Origin: Methanoregulaceae archaeon
Lineage (GTDB): Archaea; Halobacteriota; Methanomicrobia; Methanomicrobiales; Methanospirillaceae
NCBI GenBank assembly: GCA_015660885.1
Contig: JACTUB010000005.1
Span: 1-64,000 of the forward strand
Direction: 5' to 3'
Length of the DNA: 64,000 nucleotides
In this document: positions 42,820 through 53,229 of the stretch, piece after piece
Layout: every line of letters starts with the position of its first letter
Numbering within the stretch: the first letter of the stretch is position 1
Notes under the pieces: generated by a model
Seen by the model: only the letters and a program-made list of their open reading frames with translations
Databases searched by the model: none
What the model was told of the DNA's origin: nothing
Position numbers and translations under genes: made by a program

Positions 42820-43296
42820 ATGAACCTTATAATTCGGTCGGGTCTGATTGGGGGAGCCATTGGCGGCGAGGCGATGGTACTGCTGGTCCTGCTCAATACT
42901 ATCCTCCTGAGAAACTTTGCTGATGGAAATTTTTCTAAGACGCATCCATCGCTTGTCCTTGCATGGATGATAGCCTATCCCCTTCTCGTTATCATGATAT
43001 TTGAAATCGGCGGGATATTTTCTGCATGGCTCTACAGCAAAACTATACACACGGGAAAAGAGGCACTGATGCCCGGCATTATTACAGGGATCACTATCGG
43101 AATTATTCTCGAGATCATGTGGATTGCCAATATCCTTAGTCTTGCTGCGCGTGCTGCCACAGTAGTCCCAGGATTTTTTATGGGCCAAGAAAATTCCCTT
43201 GTAATTATAGGGCTCCTTATCATTCTGATTGTAATGGGCGGTATCCTCTCCGGATTCGGCTCCTATATCTTCTCGCTGCGGTCGATCAAGAACTAA
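42820..43296 (+). CDS. four-helix membrane protein
   Basis: 158 residues from ATG 42820 (an upstream ATG at 42772 would add 16). Four helices with glycine-rich turns (GLIGGAIGGEAMVLLVLLNT and MPGIITGITIGIILEIMWIA) that recall DUF-type permease-like proteins of methanogens. No family assigned. Upstream of the pilin-like secreted protein by 173 bases. Confidence 0.55.
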   Translation: MNLIIRSGLIGGAIGGEAMVLLVLLNTILLRNFADGNFSKTHPSLVLAWMIAYPLLVIMIFEIGGIFSAWLYSKTIHTGKEALMPGIITGITIGIILEIMWIANILSLAARAATVVPGFFMGQENSLVIIGLLIILIVMGGILSGFGSYIFSLRSIKN

Positions 43297-43469
43297 CCAT
43301 CTAAAAGGTCAGCAATTGTACCTGATTATATCCCTGAGGTATCCACCAGTCGGAAAACGGCTGGAATTCTTGAATAGGAAATATTGTTATTTATGATAAA
43401 AATATAGTATTCTATAGATTACTTTAACAAGTAATATATTCGTGCAGGACATATTATCTGGTGAAAATC

Positions 43470-44675
43470 ATGGCTGGCATACAGAACGATTCGGGAGTAT
43501 CGGTCATCATCGGTACTTTGCTCCTGATCCTCATCACCGTTACCGCTGCTGCCGGCCTTGCGATTATGGTCTCTCAGATGCAGAAAGATGAGATGAACCG
43601 TCAGTCGCATCTTGCCGCGGTAAACAATGAAAAGATAATGATCACCGGAGTAACTTTTAAATCCAACCCAGCTGATTGGGACCAGTTTTTTCCTCCAGTG
43701 AACGCAACTACCGGGAATGCAACGAGCAACCAGAGTTATAGTTCGGTCACGTTCTCCATTACAAACCTAAATACCGCAGATTCGAGTGTGATTGGCTTCT
43801 CGATTAATGATGTGTATGCACATAACTTCACAGTTCTCGCCGACCCCACAAATCCTAATAATATACCATACAATTTCTCAAGTCAGGATCCGTCATCTAA
43901 TCTGGTTGTGCCGGGAAGTGCTGCAAAAAAGATCCGGATCAACTTCACAAACGATTTCTTCTCAGTTCCCCCAAACATTGGGCCAAACGATCAAGTGACG
44001 ATCCGGCTGATGACCTCCTTGTACAATTCTTTTGATAGATCGTTCCAGCCCCCAACACCAGTTATCCTGTTCCATACCGACACGCAGAATACAGGAAGTA
44101 TCAGTCGGGAGGTGCTTGTATTGGACGGATCGCAATCTTTTGCCGCAAACAACAATACGATCTTTGATTGGAGTTGGTCGATTCAAGATGCATCTAATAC
44201 AACAGTAAGTGATCCCATGGGAAACTGTTTGGATCAGCCGAACCTCAGTCCTCAAATCCATAAAACGGGGATGATCCTAATATACCAGCCACCAACGGAG
44301 GGCCCGTTTTGTGTGAACCTTACTCTGCGGGATAGCAGCGGCATGAAAAAGAGCTCGGATTATGTATTAATTCCCCCCAGCGAGCAATTTGTCCCCCCAG
44401 CGAATTTCAACGCATTATTTAATCAGACCCTCTCGACAATCAATGTCACGATAACGGATATCAATGGAAAGGGAATCCCCAATCAAGTCGTGAATTATAT
44501 TTTCGATAACAACCCATCTGGGAACCTGACCCTAAGTAACTATGTAGGGGAAACCGATCCCACCGGCACGGCAAGCACGATTGTATTGAAAAACGGAGGT
44601 CCTGGTTCCGGCACTGTGAAAGTGATATATGGGAATTTTCAGCCATTTCCTGTAATGGTCTGGAATACTACATAA
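43470..44675 (+). CDS. archaeal pilin-like secreted protein with Ig-like C-terminus
   Basis: 401 residues from ATG 43470, with GGTGA six bases upstream. A type IV pilin N-terminus: polar leader, then SGVSVIIGTLLLILITVTAA and a continued hydrophobic helix. The outer part has a PKD-like piece (VLVLDGSQSFAANNNTIFDW) and an Ig-like C-terminus (TLSTINVTITDINGKGIPNQ). It has many N-x-S/T sites for AglB. It could be a pilus subunit or minor adhesin processed by prepilin peptidase; the assembly ATPase is encoded 1.2 kb further on, on the other strand. Confidence 0.8.
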   Translation: MAGIQNDSGVSVIIGTLLLILITVTAAAGLAIMVSQMQKDEMNRQSHLAAVNNEKIMITGVTFKSNPADWDQFFPPVNATTGNATSNQSYSSVTFSITNLNTADSSVIGFSINDVYAHNFTVLADPTNPNNIPYNFSSQDPSSNLVVPGSAAKKIRINFTNDFFSVPPNIGPNDQVTIRLMTSLYNSFDRSFQPPTPVILFHTDTQNTGSISREVLVLDGSQSFAANNNTIFDWSWSIQDASNTTVSDPMGNCLDQPNLSPQIHKTGMILIYQPPTEGPFCVNLTLRDSSGMKKSSDYVLIPPSEQFVPPANFNALFNQTLSTINVTITDINGKGIPNQVVNYIFDNNPSGNLTLSNYVGETDPTGTASTIVLKNGGPGSGTVKVIYGNFQPFPVMVWNTT

Positions 44676-44917
44676 TGAGTGCCGTTTTCCAACAACTCCT
44701 CTTTGTTCTCATATCAAGAAAGTGGGTGGTTGACGGGTCGATTGGTCGGAGGAAATAAAGTTCACAACATGTTCAGCAGGATCGATGAATAAATGTAGAT
44801 TAATCCCGAAAATGCATACCATTCAATCTGGATTGCATGCATTTACGGTATAGTTTGCTTGGTTTGAAAAAAGGGATTCCACCAGAATCTCCGGTAATTC
44901 AGAATCATTTTAAAAAC

Positions 44918-45688
44918 CTATAGATTCACTTCCAGCATCACAGGACAGTGGTCCGAACCTTCGAAACCTGAAAGGATCTCTGCATCCATAACGAATGGTC
45001 GTACAGGTTCATTCACGAAGAAATAATCCAGCCGCCTTCCGATATGCCGTTCCTTGAGCCGGAACCCATTGGGCCACCAAGTGTAATGTCCCTTCTCTTG
45101 GTGGAAGATTCGAAACGCATCAGAATAACCCTTGTGGATGAGTGAATCGATCTTCTCCCGCTCGAATTGCGTGGTCCCAACCTGCCTATCCGCATGTTTT
45201 TTCATGCTCTCGACATCATTGTACGTATGGGCTATGCTGAAATCCCCACAGATGATAACCCCACGTCTCTCGTCATTGAGATGTTCTGCGCTGGTGAGAA
45301 ATGCATCGTAAAAGGCTAATTTGTGCTCGAGGGTGTCGACCGGTGAAACACCAAGCGGGAAGTAGATATTCATGAGTACGAACGTATCGAAATCCGCGAT
45401 GATAACACGTCCCTCCTCATCCAATACAGGGATGCCAAAACCATACCGCACCGATACCGGAGTCCTCCGGGTAAAAAGAAGGGTCTCGGTAAAATTTCCG
45501 GGTGCAACTGGGGGACAGTACATCTCGTAACCATAGAGTTTTTTTAACTGAGAGGGAATTTTTTCTTCGGGTGTCTTGGTCTCCTGGATACAGACAAATT
45601 CCGGATTATGCTGGAAGATAGGCATAAATTTATTTTCCGCACAACGCTGCCGGAGCCCGTTTACATTCCAACTGATAATTGTCTTCAT
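44918..45688 (-). CDS. xth: exodeoxyribonuclease III / AP endonuclease
   Basis: 256 residues from ATG 45688 (GTAGGA before it). The Exo III family motifs are present: IISWNVNGLRQRC, CIQETKTPEEKIP, ICGDFSIAHT (acid pair), TWWPNGFRLKERHIGRRLDY and a terminal GSDHCPVMLEV with catalytic Asp/His. It cleaves DNA at abasic sites in base excision repair. Convergent with the pilin-like gene. Confidence 0.92.
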   Translation of the reverse strand: MKTIISWNVNGLRQRCAENKFMPIFQHNPEFVCIQETKTPEEKIPSQLKKLYGYEMYCPPVAPGNFTETLLFTRRTPVSVRYGFGIPVLDEEGRVIIADFDTFVLMNIYFPLGVSPVDTLEHKLAFYDAFLTSAEHLNDERRGVIICGDFSIAHTYNDVESMKKHADRQVGTTQFEREKIDSLIHKGYSDAFRIFHQEKGHYTWWPNGFRLKERHIGRRLDYFFVNEPVRPFVMDAEILSGFEGSDHCPVMLEVNL

Positions 45689-45832
45689 TTTCCTACACAT
45701 CCTGTCTTATGATTTCATGACAATAATCCATGAGGCTTGACATGAGCGGTGGGTGCCAGATCTTGCTCCAGTATTTCCCTAGTACTCCCGTTGGATCCTA
45801 ACACTGCTTTCGTCATTAAAGTGGTCGCTCTG

Positions 45833-47584
45833 TCACGCAAGGCTTTTCACTCCGGAGATTCTTTTGATTCGGTTTTCATCAACCGGAACCCCGAAATATA
45901 TCCAGCCGAGGATTTCTTCCTTATCCTGGTAATATAGCTGTACCATCCTGGTAACCGCTTCGTACTCCCGGATATTGTTCCTCTGCATCCAGAGAATGAA
46001 GTCCGTTCTGTGCTCCAGTTCCTCATTGAGGGTTTCCTTACTGACACCGTTAGTGTCCCGGATCCGGTCGAAAAGAAAACTCCGGCCCTGCCATTGGAAC
46101 ACGTCTGTATCCGGCAGCCACTTGAAGACCGTATTCGTTATTAAATCACCGGAATCCCGATCGAGTTCGAGGATCTCCACAATGTTTGAAATTTTCCTCA
46201 TGCTCCGCTCGCCTTTTTTGATATGCATCGGGAAGATGACTAGATCGAGGTTCGATAATAGGCTTCGCGGTACGTTCATCGGGTTGGACTCGACGCGAGC
46301 AAGCAGCTCGTCCATGGAGCCGGCATGGATAGTCCCGAGCGCTGCATGGCCGACGGCGATGGCCTGGAAGAGAGTGAATGCTTCTCCACCCCTGACCTCC
46401 CCAACAATGATAAACTCAGGACGCTGCCTGAGTGCTGCAACGAGAAGATCATAAAGAGATATATTACCAGGAGAATATCCGGATCCACCGCTGCTAAGAC
46501 CGGAAATCCCGCTCATGGCGTTACCCGCATCTGATGTGCCGAAACCTGTCCTGGTAATTGACTGGATCCAGTTGGGATGCATCAAGTTCAGTTCAGCAGT
46601 GTCCTCAATGGACACAATCTTGTATTCCGGTGGGATGAAACTACACAGGACGTTCAGAAACGTGGTCTTTCCGGTTGCAGTTCCTCCCGAGATGAGAATC
46701 GAGCGTTTGTATTCCATCAGGATCCATAAGAATGCCAGCTGTTTCGCATCGATTGACCCATAGTCCATCAATTCGATGGAGGAGATCGGGTATGCCCGGA
46801 ACTTACGAATAGTAAAGGTGGAGCCTTTTCTCGTCACCTCCCCACCAAGGGTAATGTTCGCACGGCTGCCGTCCGGCAGTGTCAAGTCGCGGATTGGCTG
46901 GAGGAGGGAGACGTGACGGCCGCTGATTTGAGCGAGTTTCAGGACGAAGTTGTTTAATTCGACCTCGCCGAATTTTATATTCGTGCGGATCGACCCATAG
47001 GTCCTATGTTGAACATAGAGATTGATATCCGAACCGTTGCAGCTGATATCCTCGATATATTTATCTTTCATAAGGGTATCGATCCGGTCGTAGCCGAGAT
47101 ACTGTTTGCGGAGATGGAAATACATCCGTGCTTTCTGGGTATCGATCAGCCGGAGGCCAAAGATGTCGATGAGGGAATAGAACCTTTCGTGTAGATATTT
47201 TTCCCGCTGTTCCGCATCAATGAGTTCAGCATTGGTGCTCACCAGTTTCTCAAACGCATTCTCGATGATAGTGAGGGCAGCTTTCTCATCGGCGCTCAGC
47301 TGCGGTTCGATTACACTGTATACCATTGCGCCCTCCACCCGTGAAAATTCGATATGTACATACTGGTATGGCGGATCGACAACATAGGTAATGTTGACAT
47401 CTTTCAGGGCGCCTTCGAGCGAGGGTATCCCGAGTTCCCCAGGTTCGAAATCGAGTGAATTGATATCCGGTTTGGGGGGTTTTGAAAAGATTGTTTTGTA
47501 CCGGTCTATCAATGAAGGTGCCGGTGGGGTGTTATCTTCAACATAATCCACAAATAATGACTCAATACGGTTCATGAACGACAT
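45833..47584 (-). CDS. type II/IV secretion (pilus) assembly ATPase
   Basis: 583 residues from ATG 47584 (GGAGA six bases before; TTG 47599 is an alternative). A GspE/VirB11/TadA-type ATPase with an N-terminal domain of about 250 residues, Walker A GGTATGKTT, and the Asp and His boxes with EFIIVGEVRGGEAFTLFQAI and HAALGTIHAGSMDEL. It drives pilus or secretion with the two T2SSF proteins encoded about 17 kb away. In relatives these genes are usually adjacent, so the system may have been split. Confidence 0.9.
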   Translation of the reverse strand: MSFMNRIESLFVDYVEDNTPPAPSLIDRYKTIFSKPPKPDINSLDFEPGELGIPSLEGALKDVNITYVVDPPYQYVHIEFSRVEGAMVYSVIEPQLSADEKAALTIIENAFEKLVSTNAELIDAEQREKYLHERFYSLIDIFGLRLIDTQKARMYFHLRKQYLGYDRIDTLMKDKYIEDISCNGSDINLYVQHRTYGSIRTNIKFGEVELNNFVLKLAQISGRHVSLLQPIRDLTLPDGSRANITLGGEVTRKGSTFTIRKFRAYPISSIELMDYGSIDAKQLAFLWILMEYKRSILISGGTATGKTTFLNVLCSFIPPEYKIVSIEDTAELNLMHPNWIQSITRTGFGTSDAGNAMSGISGLSSGGSGYSPGNISLYDLLVAALRQRPEFIIVGEVRGGEAFTLFQAIAVGHAALGTIHAGSMDELLARVESNPMNVPRSLLSNLDLVIFPMHIKKGERSMRKISNIVEILELDRDSGDLITNTVFKWLPDTDVFQWQGRSFLFDRIRDTNGVSKETLNEELEHRTDFILWMQRNNIREYEAVTRMVQLYYQDKEEILGWIYFGVPVDENRIKRISGVKSLA

Positions 47585-47642
47585 AATGCATCTCCCCAAG
47601 ATTGTTTATTCTTCGAATAATAGTTGCCAACAGCCATAGAGA

Positions 47643-48461
47643 TCATAAAACTATCACGGCAGCACTTCGATTCACCCAAGTAGTCCCTGCATTTCCCGAT
47701 ATCCTAAACTTAACATCGTATACACCAGGTTTCACATACTGATGTGTCCAATTCTGTTGATTGCTAGTATTACCCGCCCCAATATCCCCGAAGTCCCAGT
47801 ACCATCCAGTCGGCGGTGGGTACCCGGTACTATTGTCGGTGAAGTTGACGGTAAGAGGGGCAGTCCCTTGATCCGGAATCACAGAAAATCCTGCTTGGCA
47901 TACTGAAATGTAATTAGTGGCATTCAGGGAGCTTGATCCAGCCGTGTTTGCCGCAGTGAACCCGATTGTATATAGCCCCCCGGAATAATAGATATGGCCC
48001 GGATTTTGCAGGGTTGAAGAACTGCCATCACCAAAGTCCCAGGACCAAGAAGTCGGCATATTCAGCGAAGAATCGGTGAACTGGACCATGAGGGGTGCAA
48101 ACCCCATCGCGACACTCGATGTAAATCTAGCATCAGGAATTGATCCGATGAGATTAGTGCTACTGGAATTTGTTGCATTTCCGGTAAGATTCGTCCCATT
48201 GATTGTCGTCCCTTGTGCCGTTGATATAAGGGGGAGACTTTTATTAAACGTCGGGGTTGCGACCGCGTCAGATCCGATTTTGGGCGTTCCTGCAGGGGTT
48301 GCAATGTACTGTTCCGGAAGTGTTGGTGTCTCAACAAGGGAATTTTCACCCGATATCTCCTGATTCATTGCGGGTTTGGTGGTGGTTGAAAGAAGAGAAC
48401 ACCCGCTCGTGCCAAGGAGCAGGATGACGAGAACACTTGCCACTAAACCCGATTTATACAT
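47643..48461 (-). CDS. PKD-domain lipoprotein
   Basis: 272 residues: signal helix and lipobox (LLGTSGC), Thr/Ser-rich linker, then two PKD domains with WSWDFGDGSSSTLQ and WYWDFGDIGAGNTS, ending in a short strand. Surface protein, probably attached to the membrane by lipid. It lies 59 bases before the ATPase start on the same strand, so it may be in its transcript or be an adhesin that goes with the pilus. Confidence 0.75.
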   Translation of the reverse strand: MYKSGLVASVLVILLLGTSGCSLLSTTTKPAMNQEISGENSLVETPTLPEQYIATPAGTPKIGSDAVATPTFNKSLPLISTAQGTTINGTNLTGNATNSSSTNLIGSIPDARFTSSVAMGFAPLMVQFTDSSLNMPTSWSWDFGDGSSSTLQNPGHIYYSGGLYTIGFTAANTAGSSSLNATNYISVCQAGFSVIPDQGTAPLTVNFTDNSTGYPPPTGWYWDFGDIGAGNTSNQQNWTHQYVKPGVYDVKFRISGNAGTTWVNRSAAVIVL

Positions 48462-48618
48462 AGATAAAGGTTAATTTCTATAGTCTTAAAGAATTCTATC
48501 TATATCATAAATAAAACCCTTTGGTCATATCAAAAATTATGGGTGCAGAAGGAAACTTTTGAAATTTTATCGACATTAGAAAGAGAAAGATTGATGAAAG
48601 TTCAGTATCTATATAGAT

Positions 48619-49269
48619 ATGATGAATTACAGATTATCGATTCCTCTATTTATACTGGTTTTTCTTCTCATTTTCTCTCTTACCTCGGGTTGTACCTCAC
48701 TGTCAGTGCGGACCGCAGATACGCACAATACAACCGCAGCGATCCAGAGTTATAATACTTGGATTGCTCAGCAACGTAATTTTGACCTGGAGGTCCAAGG
48801 CACCATCGGCCAAATCGGGAATGATATCAAAACTTATAACACGGAAATTGCCCGAGACCAACCAAATGTTGCTTTGCTCAGAGAGAACCTTGCCAAAGAT
48901 CACCAGCTGCTTGAGCAGCTGGGATCAGGGATTGATAATCTGACGGCCGCAACTAGCCGTTTCGAGCAAATAACCGCAACCCTCCAATATGACAAGGCTT
49001 CAGCCACCAGTACGATCGAGACACTTGATATGATTTCCCAATACATGAAGATCTATACGCTGGACATGGGTAATGCACATCAACACTTGATCGAATATGT
49101 GAACAATGCGGAAGCTTATATAAGAACGGATGATCCGAACTACTGGAATGACAAATACCGACAGGATGCGATGTTGGCAAAAGATCAGGGATCAAAAGCA
49201 TTTGCCGAAAGCAACTTAGCGCTGGAGAATATTACAATAAAGGCCCAACAACTGGAGAAACTCCAGTGA
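48619..49269 (+). CDS. coiled-coil lipoprotein
   Basis: 216 residues: signal helix with lipobox (SLTSGCTS), then long amphipathic helices (GQIGNDIKTYNTEIARDQPN and LLRENLAKDHQLLEQLGSGI), likely a coiled coil outside the membrane. A TATA-like run lies just before the ATG and no ribosome site is seen. Divergent from the PKD lipoprotein. Function unknown. Confidence 0.6.
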   Translation: MMNYRLSIPLFILVFLLIFSLTSGCTSLSVRTADTHNTTAAIQSYNTWIAQQRNFDLEVQGTIGQIGNDIKTYNTEIARDQPNVALLRENLAKDHQLLEQLGSGIDNLTAATSRFEQITATLQYDKASATSTIETLDMISQYMKIYTLDMGNAHQHLIEYVNNAEAYIRTDDPNYWNDKYRQDAMLAKDQGSKAFAESNLALENITIKAQQLEKLQ

Positions 49270-49593
49270 TTATTTTTTTTAAATGTTCATCCTGAGATCT
49301 TTGGTTCTCCGATTACCGGTAAAGTGTCTGATCTGAAAGGGAGGGATGGTTTGATTACCGATAAAAATCAGTGGGTAAATCTCACATTGCCCCTTAATTG
49401 ACAATCGCATGGAAAAATCTACCGAAGAGATTCCTGGATTAAATGAACTCGATATATTTCTTGTAAGATGTTAGCGCATTGAGCAACTAGGTCTTGTGGC
49501 AATCCAATATATACTATAGTTAACTATTGATTTCTTTCAGCAATATATATAAATATAAGTTGCTAAAAATATCAGCATATAGTATATTTCAAA
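49270..49593. other. intergenic region
   Basis: No gene seen. A repeated word GATTACCG (about 49311 and 49354) and a TATA-like run at 49545-49556, which suits the MTH938 gene, are the only structure noted. Confidence 0.35.
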
Positions 49594-49941
49594 ATGAGAA
49601 CATGTTACGGATGGATTGAGATTGAGGGCATCCGTTACGATCACGACGTGATCGTTCACCGGGACCTGTCAATCGAGAAACGATCCAAGAAAAAATCCCG
49701 GAAATCCCGGGGCTTCTTCAAGCATACCCCTCTTGCCGATAGCGAGCTTGCCTTCCTTAAGAAAGAAAAACCCGATATTGTGTATATCGGGACCGGGCAA
49801 TTTGATGATCTTCCCATCACAACTGAAGCCCTTAAGATCCTGGCAAAATTCAGGGCAGTTATCCGGCCAACACCAGAGATCATGAATCTTCTCTCCAACG
49901 AAAATCGTTCTTACGCTGCAATACTCCATGTGAAGTGCTGA
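49594..49941 (+). CDS. MTH938/NDUFAF3-type domain protein
   Basis: 115 residues. The fold family MTH938 (DUF498) shows as IEIEGIRYDHDVIV near the start, DIVYIGTGQFDDLPITTEAL in the middle and a terminal strand. Function in archaea is unknown. A TATA-like run about 45 bases upstream and no Shine-Dalgarno suggest a short leader. Confidence 0.85.
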   Translation: MRTCYGWIEIEGIRYDHDVIVHRDLSIEKRSKKKSRKSRGFFKHTPLADSELAFLKKEKPDIVYIGTGQFDDLPITTEALKILAKFRAVIRPTPEIMNLLSNENRSYAAILHVKC

Positions 49942-50228
49942 CATGAAAATAGATATTTGATTGCAGATAATCGCTCATTTTTCCATTTTTGTACTGGGAT
50001 AATAAAAAAGAATGTTCCTATTAATATCACCTATCGAGAAAATTTTTTCGATTTCTCTGAACTTCCAAAAATAAGAACCCGGTATATTGATAATGCAATG
50101 AACATGCAGAAGAGTTTGCGTAGAATCTTACGGATAGACTTGAGGAAAAGTGGAAAATAACTTTGAAGAGTATCTTGTGAAAGTGATTTTACAAACAAAT
50201 ATGGACGCGGGCCACAGTAGAAAAAGGT

Positions 50229-51548
50229 TTAATCTTCCTCCCAAGGTGCAGGGCCATATGCTGGTGAACTGTCGGGTTTTATTTTCCCAATTGCCGTCAG
50301 CAGTCTGTGTATCTGGTCATCGGAAAGATCCTTCAGTCCATCGGCAATCAGGTGTGCTTTGTCCTCTCTCTTGTCAACCTTTTCTGCCAAGATACGTTGT
50401 CTCCTCTCCATCGCCTCTATCAGGGTCTCCGTGCTTTTGATCTGTATTTTCAACGCATTGTTCTCTCGTTCCAATGAGAGGAGCTTATCGGCTTGTCTCC
50501 CGATATTCTGATGTAGTTCCTTTGTACTCTCACTTGTCAGGAGACTTAAGGCAGATTGTGCTTTCAAGAATTCTTTGCCGATACCGTCATCGCCCATTTT
50601 AGCATAAACAAAATCTAATGCATTGTTCCAATGTCCCATAATCAAATGTGCGATATCTTCATTCCGGAATCCTTGGTTCGCAGTAACTCTCCACCACTTG
50701 CGGACTACATGCGGAGTTAAAGGGTGAATGTGTGTCTTTTCATCAGGTTTTAATTTGTCCTTATCCATAACCCGCGACAAAGTGTTATACCAAATATTTC
50801 GGGCCCCATACGTACTGATACCGAGCAACCTACGATCCTCTTTGGGTGGCAACCTATTCTTATCCCTAAACTTGTCGTTCAATCCCTCATTGCGCTCATA
50901 TGATGCTGTCAGATATTTCATCCGTTCCCCACCCAACCAGATTAACACAGCTTCTCTGCACTCATCTGTCATGAATACAGTTCTTGCCCTTCCATTTTTG
51001 GTGTATTCTTTTTTCAAGTAGATACTGGGAGGATTTCTATTCATATCAACATCATCAAGTGTCACGTCGCAGAGTTCACCTATACGACACGCAGTGCTTG
51101 CCAGTAGCATAATTAGAACCCTTCCCCGTATATCTGCAGCACCTACCATTTTTCGCAGTATTTCAGTTGTCAGATCCCCCTGTTTTGTCTCGGCATCACC
51201 GGTTTTGGGAATTATGCGCTTGAGCTCCTGTTTATTGAACACATGACCATTTAACCCGTAAAAACTACGAACTGCTGTCAGATATAACCCGATTGTTTTA
51301 GGGGGTTTACCTTTCATAAAATTTGCATAAGCGCTGATATCTTTTGCCGGATCAGCCTTGTAACGAACACGTTTGTTTAATGCTGCCAGTGCTGCTTCTG
51401 GATGGTGCCTGTTTGAATCTAAATCCGGGAATAGGAAACGGGCGTAATTCAGGAGTGCATATTTGTAATTCTTCTTTGTTGCTTCTGACCAGTTGACATT
51501 ATTACAAAACTCCTCCACTGTGTAATATGTTTGGGTCTTTTTTGCCAC
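50229..51548 (-). CDS. tyrosine recombinase / integrase
   Basis: 439 residues from GTG 51548, with a TATA-like run about 25 bases before (leaderless). The N-terminal SAM-like domain (to about 120) is followed by the catalytic domain: Arg in STACRIGELCDVTLDDVD, Lys in KEYTKNGRA, HPLTPHVVRKWW (His, Arg), MGHWNNALDFVYAKM with the final His/Trp and Tyr. The C-terminal 100 residues form a coiled coil (LLSLERENNALKIQI and IEAMERRQRILAEKV). It may belong to a provirus or integrative element; no other element genes or att sites were seen. Confidence 0.85.
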   Translation of the reverse strand: MAKKTQTYYTVEEFCNNVNWSEATKKNYKYALLNYARFLFPDLDSNRHHPEAALAALNKRVRYKADPAKDISAYANFMKGKPPKTIGLYLTAVRSFYGLNGHVFNKQELKRIIPKTGDAETKQGDLTTEILRKMVGAADIRGRVLIMLLASTACRIGELCDVTLDDVDMNRNPPSIYLKKEYTKNGRARTVFMTDECREAVLIWLGGERMKYLTASYERNEGLNDKFRDKNRLPPKEDRRLLGISTYGARNIWYNTLSRVMDKDKLKPDEKTHIHPLTPHVVRKWWRVTANQGFRNEDIAHLIMGHWNNALDFVYAKMGDDGIGKEFLKAQSALSLLTSESTKELHQNIGRQADKLLSLERENNALKIQIKSTETLIEAMERRQRILAEKVDKREDKAHLIADGLKDLSDDQIHRLLTAIGKIKPDSSPAYGPAPWEED

Positions 51549-51660
51549 ATGTCATAGTTGGTGGATCATTTATAAATAAACTTCGTTAAGTTGGGATTAA
51601 CTCTTAAACAAGAAAAGTAAAGTTGCGTTGAGAATCCCTTTCTTTTGGAAAATTGACATT

Positions 51661-53118
51661 TCAGTCAGGTTTTCCGAACAATGCCATAAAGAGCATCACA
51701 ACCGGAATTACCTCAAGTCGCCCCACCCACATAACAACGATAAAGATCCCCTTTGAGATTACCGGCATATCCGGAGAAACATATCCGGTACTGACACCGC
51801 AGGAAGAGAAGGCTGACACTACTTCAAAGAATATTTCAGTGAGGGAATATGTTGTCAGGTGGAACTGCATTACCGTAAGTGCGGCGATGAAAATGGTGAC
51901 GACCGAAAGAATGATGATAAGCATGTTCTTTGCAGCCTCGAGTTCTGCAGTTGCCCGGGGGATTACTCTCCCTTCGATCTTGAAGGGAAGGAGCACCTTT
52001 CCGCTGACAAAGAGCCTCCGGAACCACCAGAGCAGCGCCCGGAAGGCTAGCGCGACCCGGTTTAACTTGACGCCACCGGCAGTACTGCCGGCTGCACCAC
52101 CAATAAAGGTAAGCAACGTCAGGAACAGCAGGGTAACGCTCGCCAGGGAGTGCAGGTTTATAGTCTGGAAACCGGTGGTTGTCAGGCTCGAAATAGTCAT
52201 GAAAAGGCCGTAATTGAGTGCTGTGAGGAATTCATAGTTTCCAAAAAAAATCAGATCATAGGTTACTACAGCAACCCCGATACCGGCAAAGAGAAAGAAC
52301 AGTTTGACCTGTTCGTCACCAAAAAAGCTCAAGCGCCGCTTCTCCACGATAAGATAATAGAGTTTAAACGGCAGAGCACCGGCGATCATAATCGGGATCA
52401 GGAAAAGTTCAAGTACAATGTTATTATAAAAAAGAATACCCCCCTCGTGGAGGGTGAATCCCCCGGTTGATATTGCGGCAAAAGCAAGATTGACCGACTC
52501 CCATAACGAGAGGCCGGTGAACAGGATAAGGCTGACAGCAAGAAAAGTGAGCACCAGGTATATCTTCCAGAGTGCTCTCCCGGTCGCAATTACCGTGGGC
52601 ATCAAAGGTTCATCCCGCCCTTCAGTGCGGGAGATCTTTGAACTGAAAAGCCCGGTACTGCTTGCCAATGCAATCACAATTGCAACGATACCGATACCCC
52701 CAATCCACTGCATATAGGATCGCCAGAAAAGGAGCACGTGAGGAGCGGTGTCCAGTGATCGGATCATCGAAAACGCCGTCCCTGTCCATCCTGCCATTCC
52801 TTCAAAAAATGCATCGGTAAATCCCATATGCAACCCGAGCATGAACGGGATACCGCTCACCATCGCACAGGTCAGCAAGAAAAGCGCCACCGAACACATT
52901 GCAGTGGAAAGCCTTATTCCCCGGTTACTGCGGGGAAGATTTCGTAAAAACATACCAAGAACGAAGAACGTAACAGGGACTGCCACCATGGGAAGGAGCA
53001 TGTTCCACTCGGAAAAAATTATTGCAACGATAATGGGTAGAACAGTCAGTGGAGCAATTAAGGCAAAAATATCCCCGACATCTGCAATAATCGTGGAAAG
53101 ATGCTCAAGACGGTGCAT
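51661..53118 (-). CDS. trkH: Trk potassium uptake membrane protein TrkH
   Basis: 485 residues with about ten or more helices. The four selectivity-filter repeats are seen as GWTGTAFSMI, AISTGGFTLH, SLTTTGFQTIN and SSCGVSTGYVSP. It imports potassium, usually with a TrkA NAD-binding partner, which is not in the window. It stands alone between the integrase and fprA. Confidence 0.9.
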   Translation of the reverse strand: MHRLEHLSTIIADVGDIFALIAPLTVLPIIVAIIFSEWNMLLPMVAVPVTFFVLGMFLRNLPRSNRGIRLSTAMCSVALFLLTCAMVSGIPFMLGLHMGFTDAFFEGMAGWTGTAFSMIRSLDTAPHVLLFWRSYMQWIGGIGIVAIVIALASSTGLFSSKISRTEGRDEPLMPTVIATGRALWKIYLVLTFLAVSLILFTGLSLWESVNLAFAAISTGGFTLHEGGILFYNNIVLELFLIPIMIAGALPFKLYYLIVEKRRLSFFGDEQVKLFFLFAGIGVAVVTYDLIFFGNYEFLTALNYGLFMTISSLTTTGFQTINLHSLASVTLLFLTLLTFIGGAAGSTAGGVKLNRVALAFRALLWWFRRLFVSGKVLLPFKIEGRVIPRATAELEAAKNMLIIILSVVTIFIAALTVMQFHLTTYSLTEIFFEVVSAFSSCGVSTGYVSPDMPVISKGIFIVVMWVGRLEVIPVVMLFMALFGKPD

Positions 53119-53229
53119 TACTTATGGGTTACCGCTGGTTCTCTATTAGTGTTTGCCTGCCTGTTAAAAAAGCGGTTTATTCCTGGCTTTTTTGAATCTT
53201 TCACTTTTGTCCGGAGTCAGTCCCCCTTT

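Noticed and set aside
49957..50160. 67-codon plus-strand frame after the MTH938 gene
   Set aside because: No ribosome site, no promoter and no recognisable motif. It may be a remnant, but I could not support it.
50229..51548. Provirus or integrative element around the tyrosine recombinase
   Set aside because: The neighbours are an MTH938 gene and TrkH; no phage genes, tRNA or att repeats were seen.
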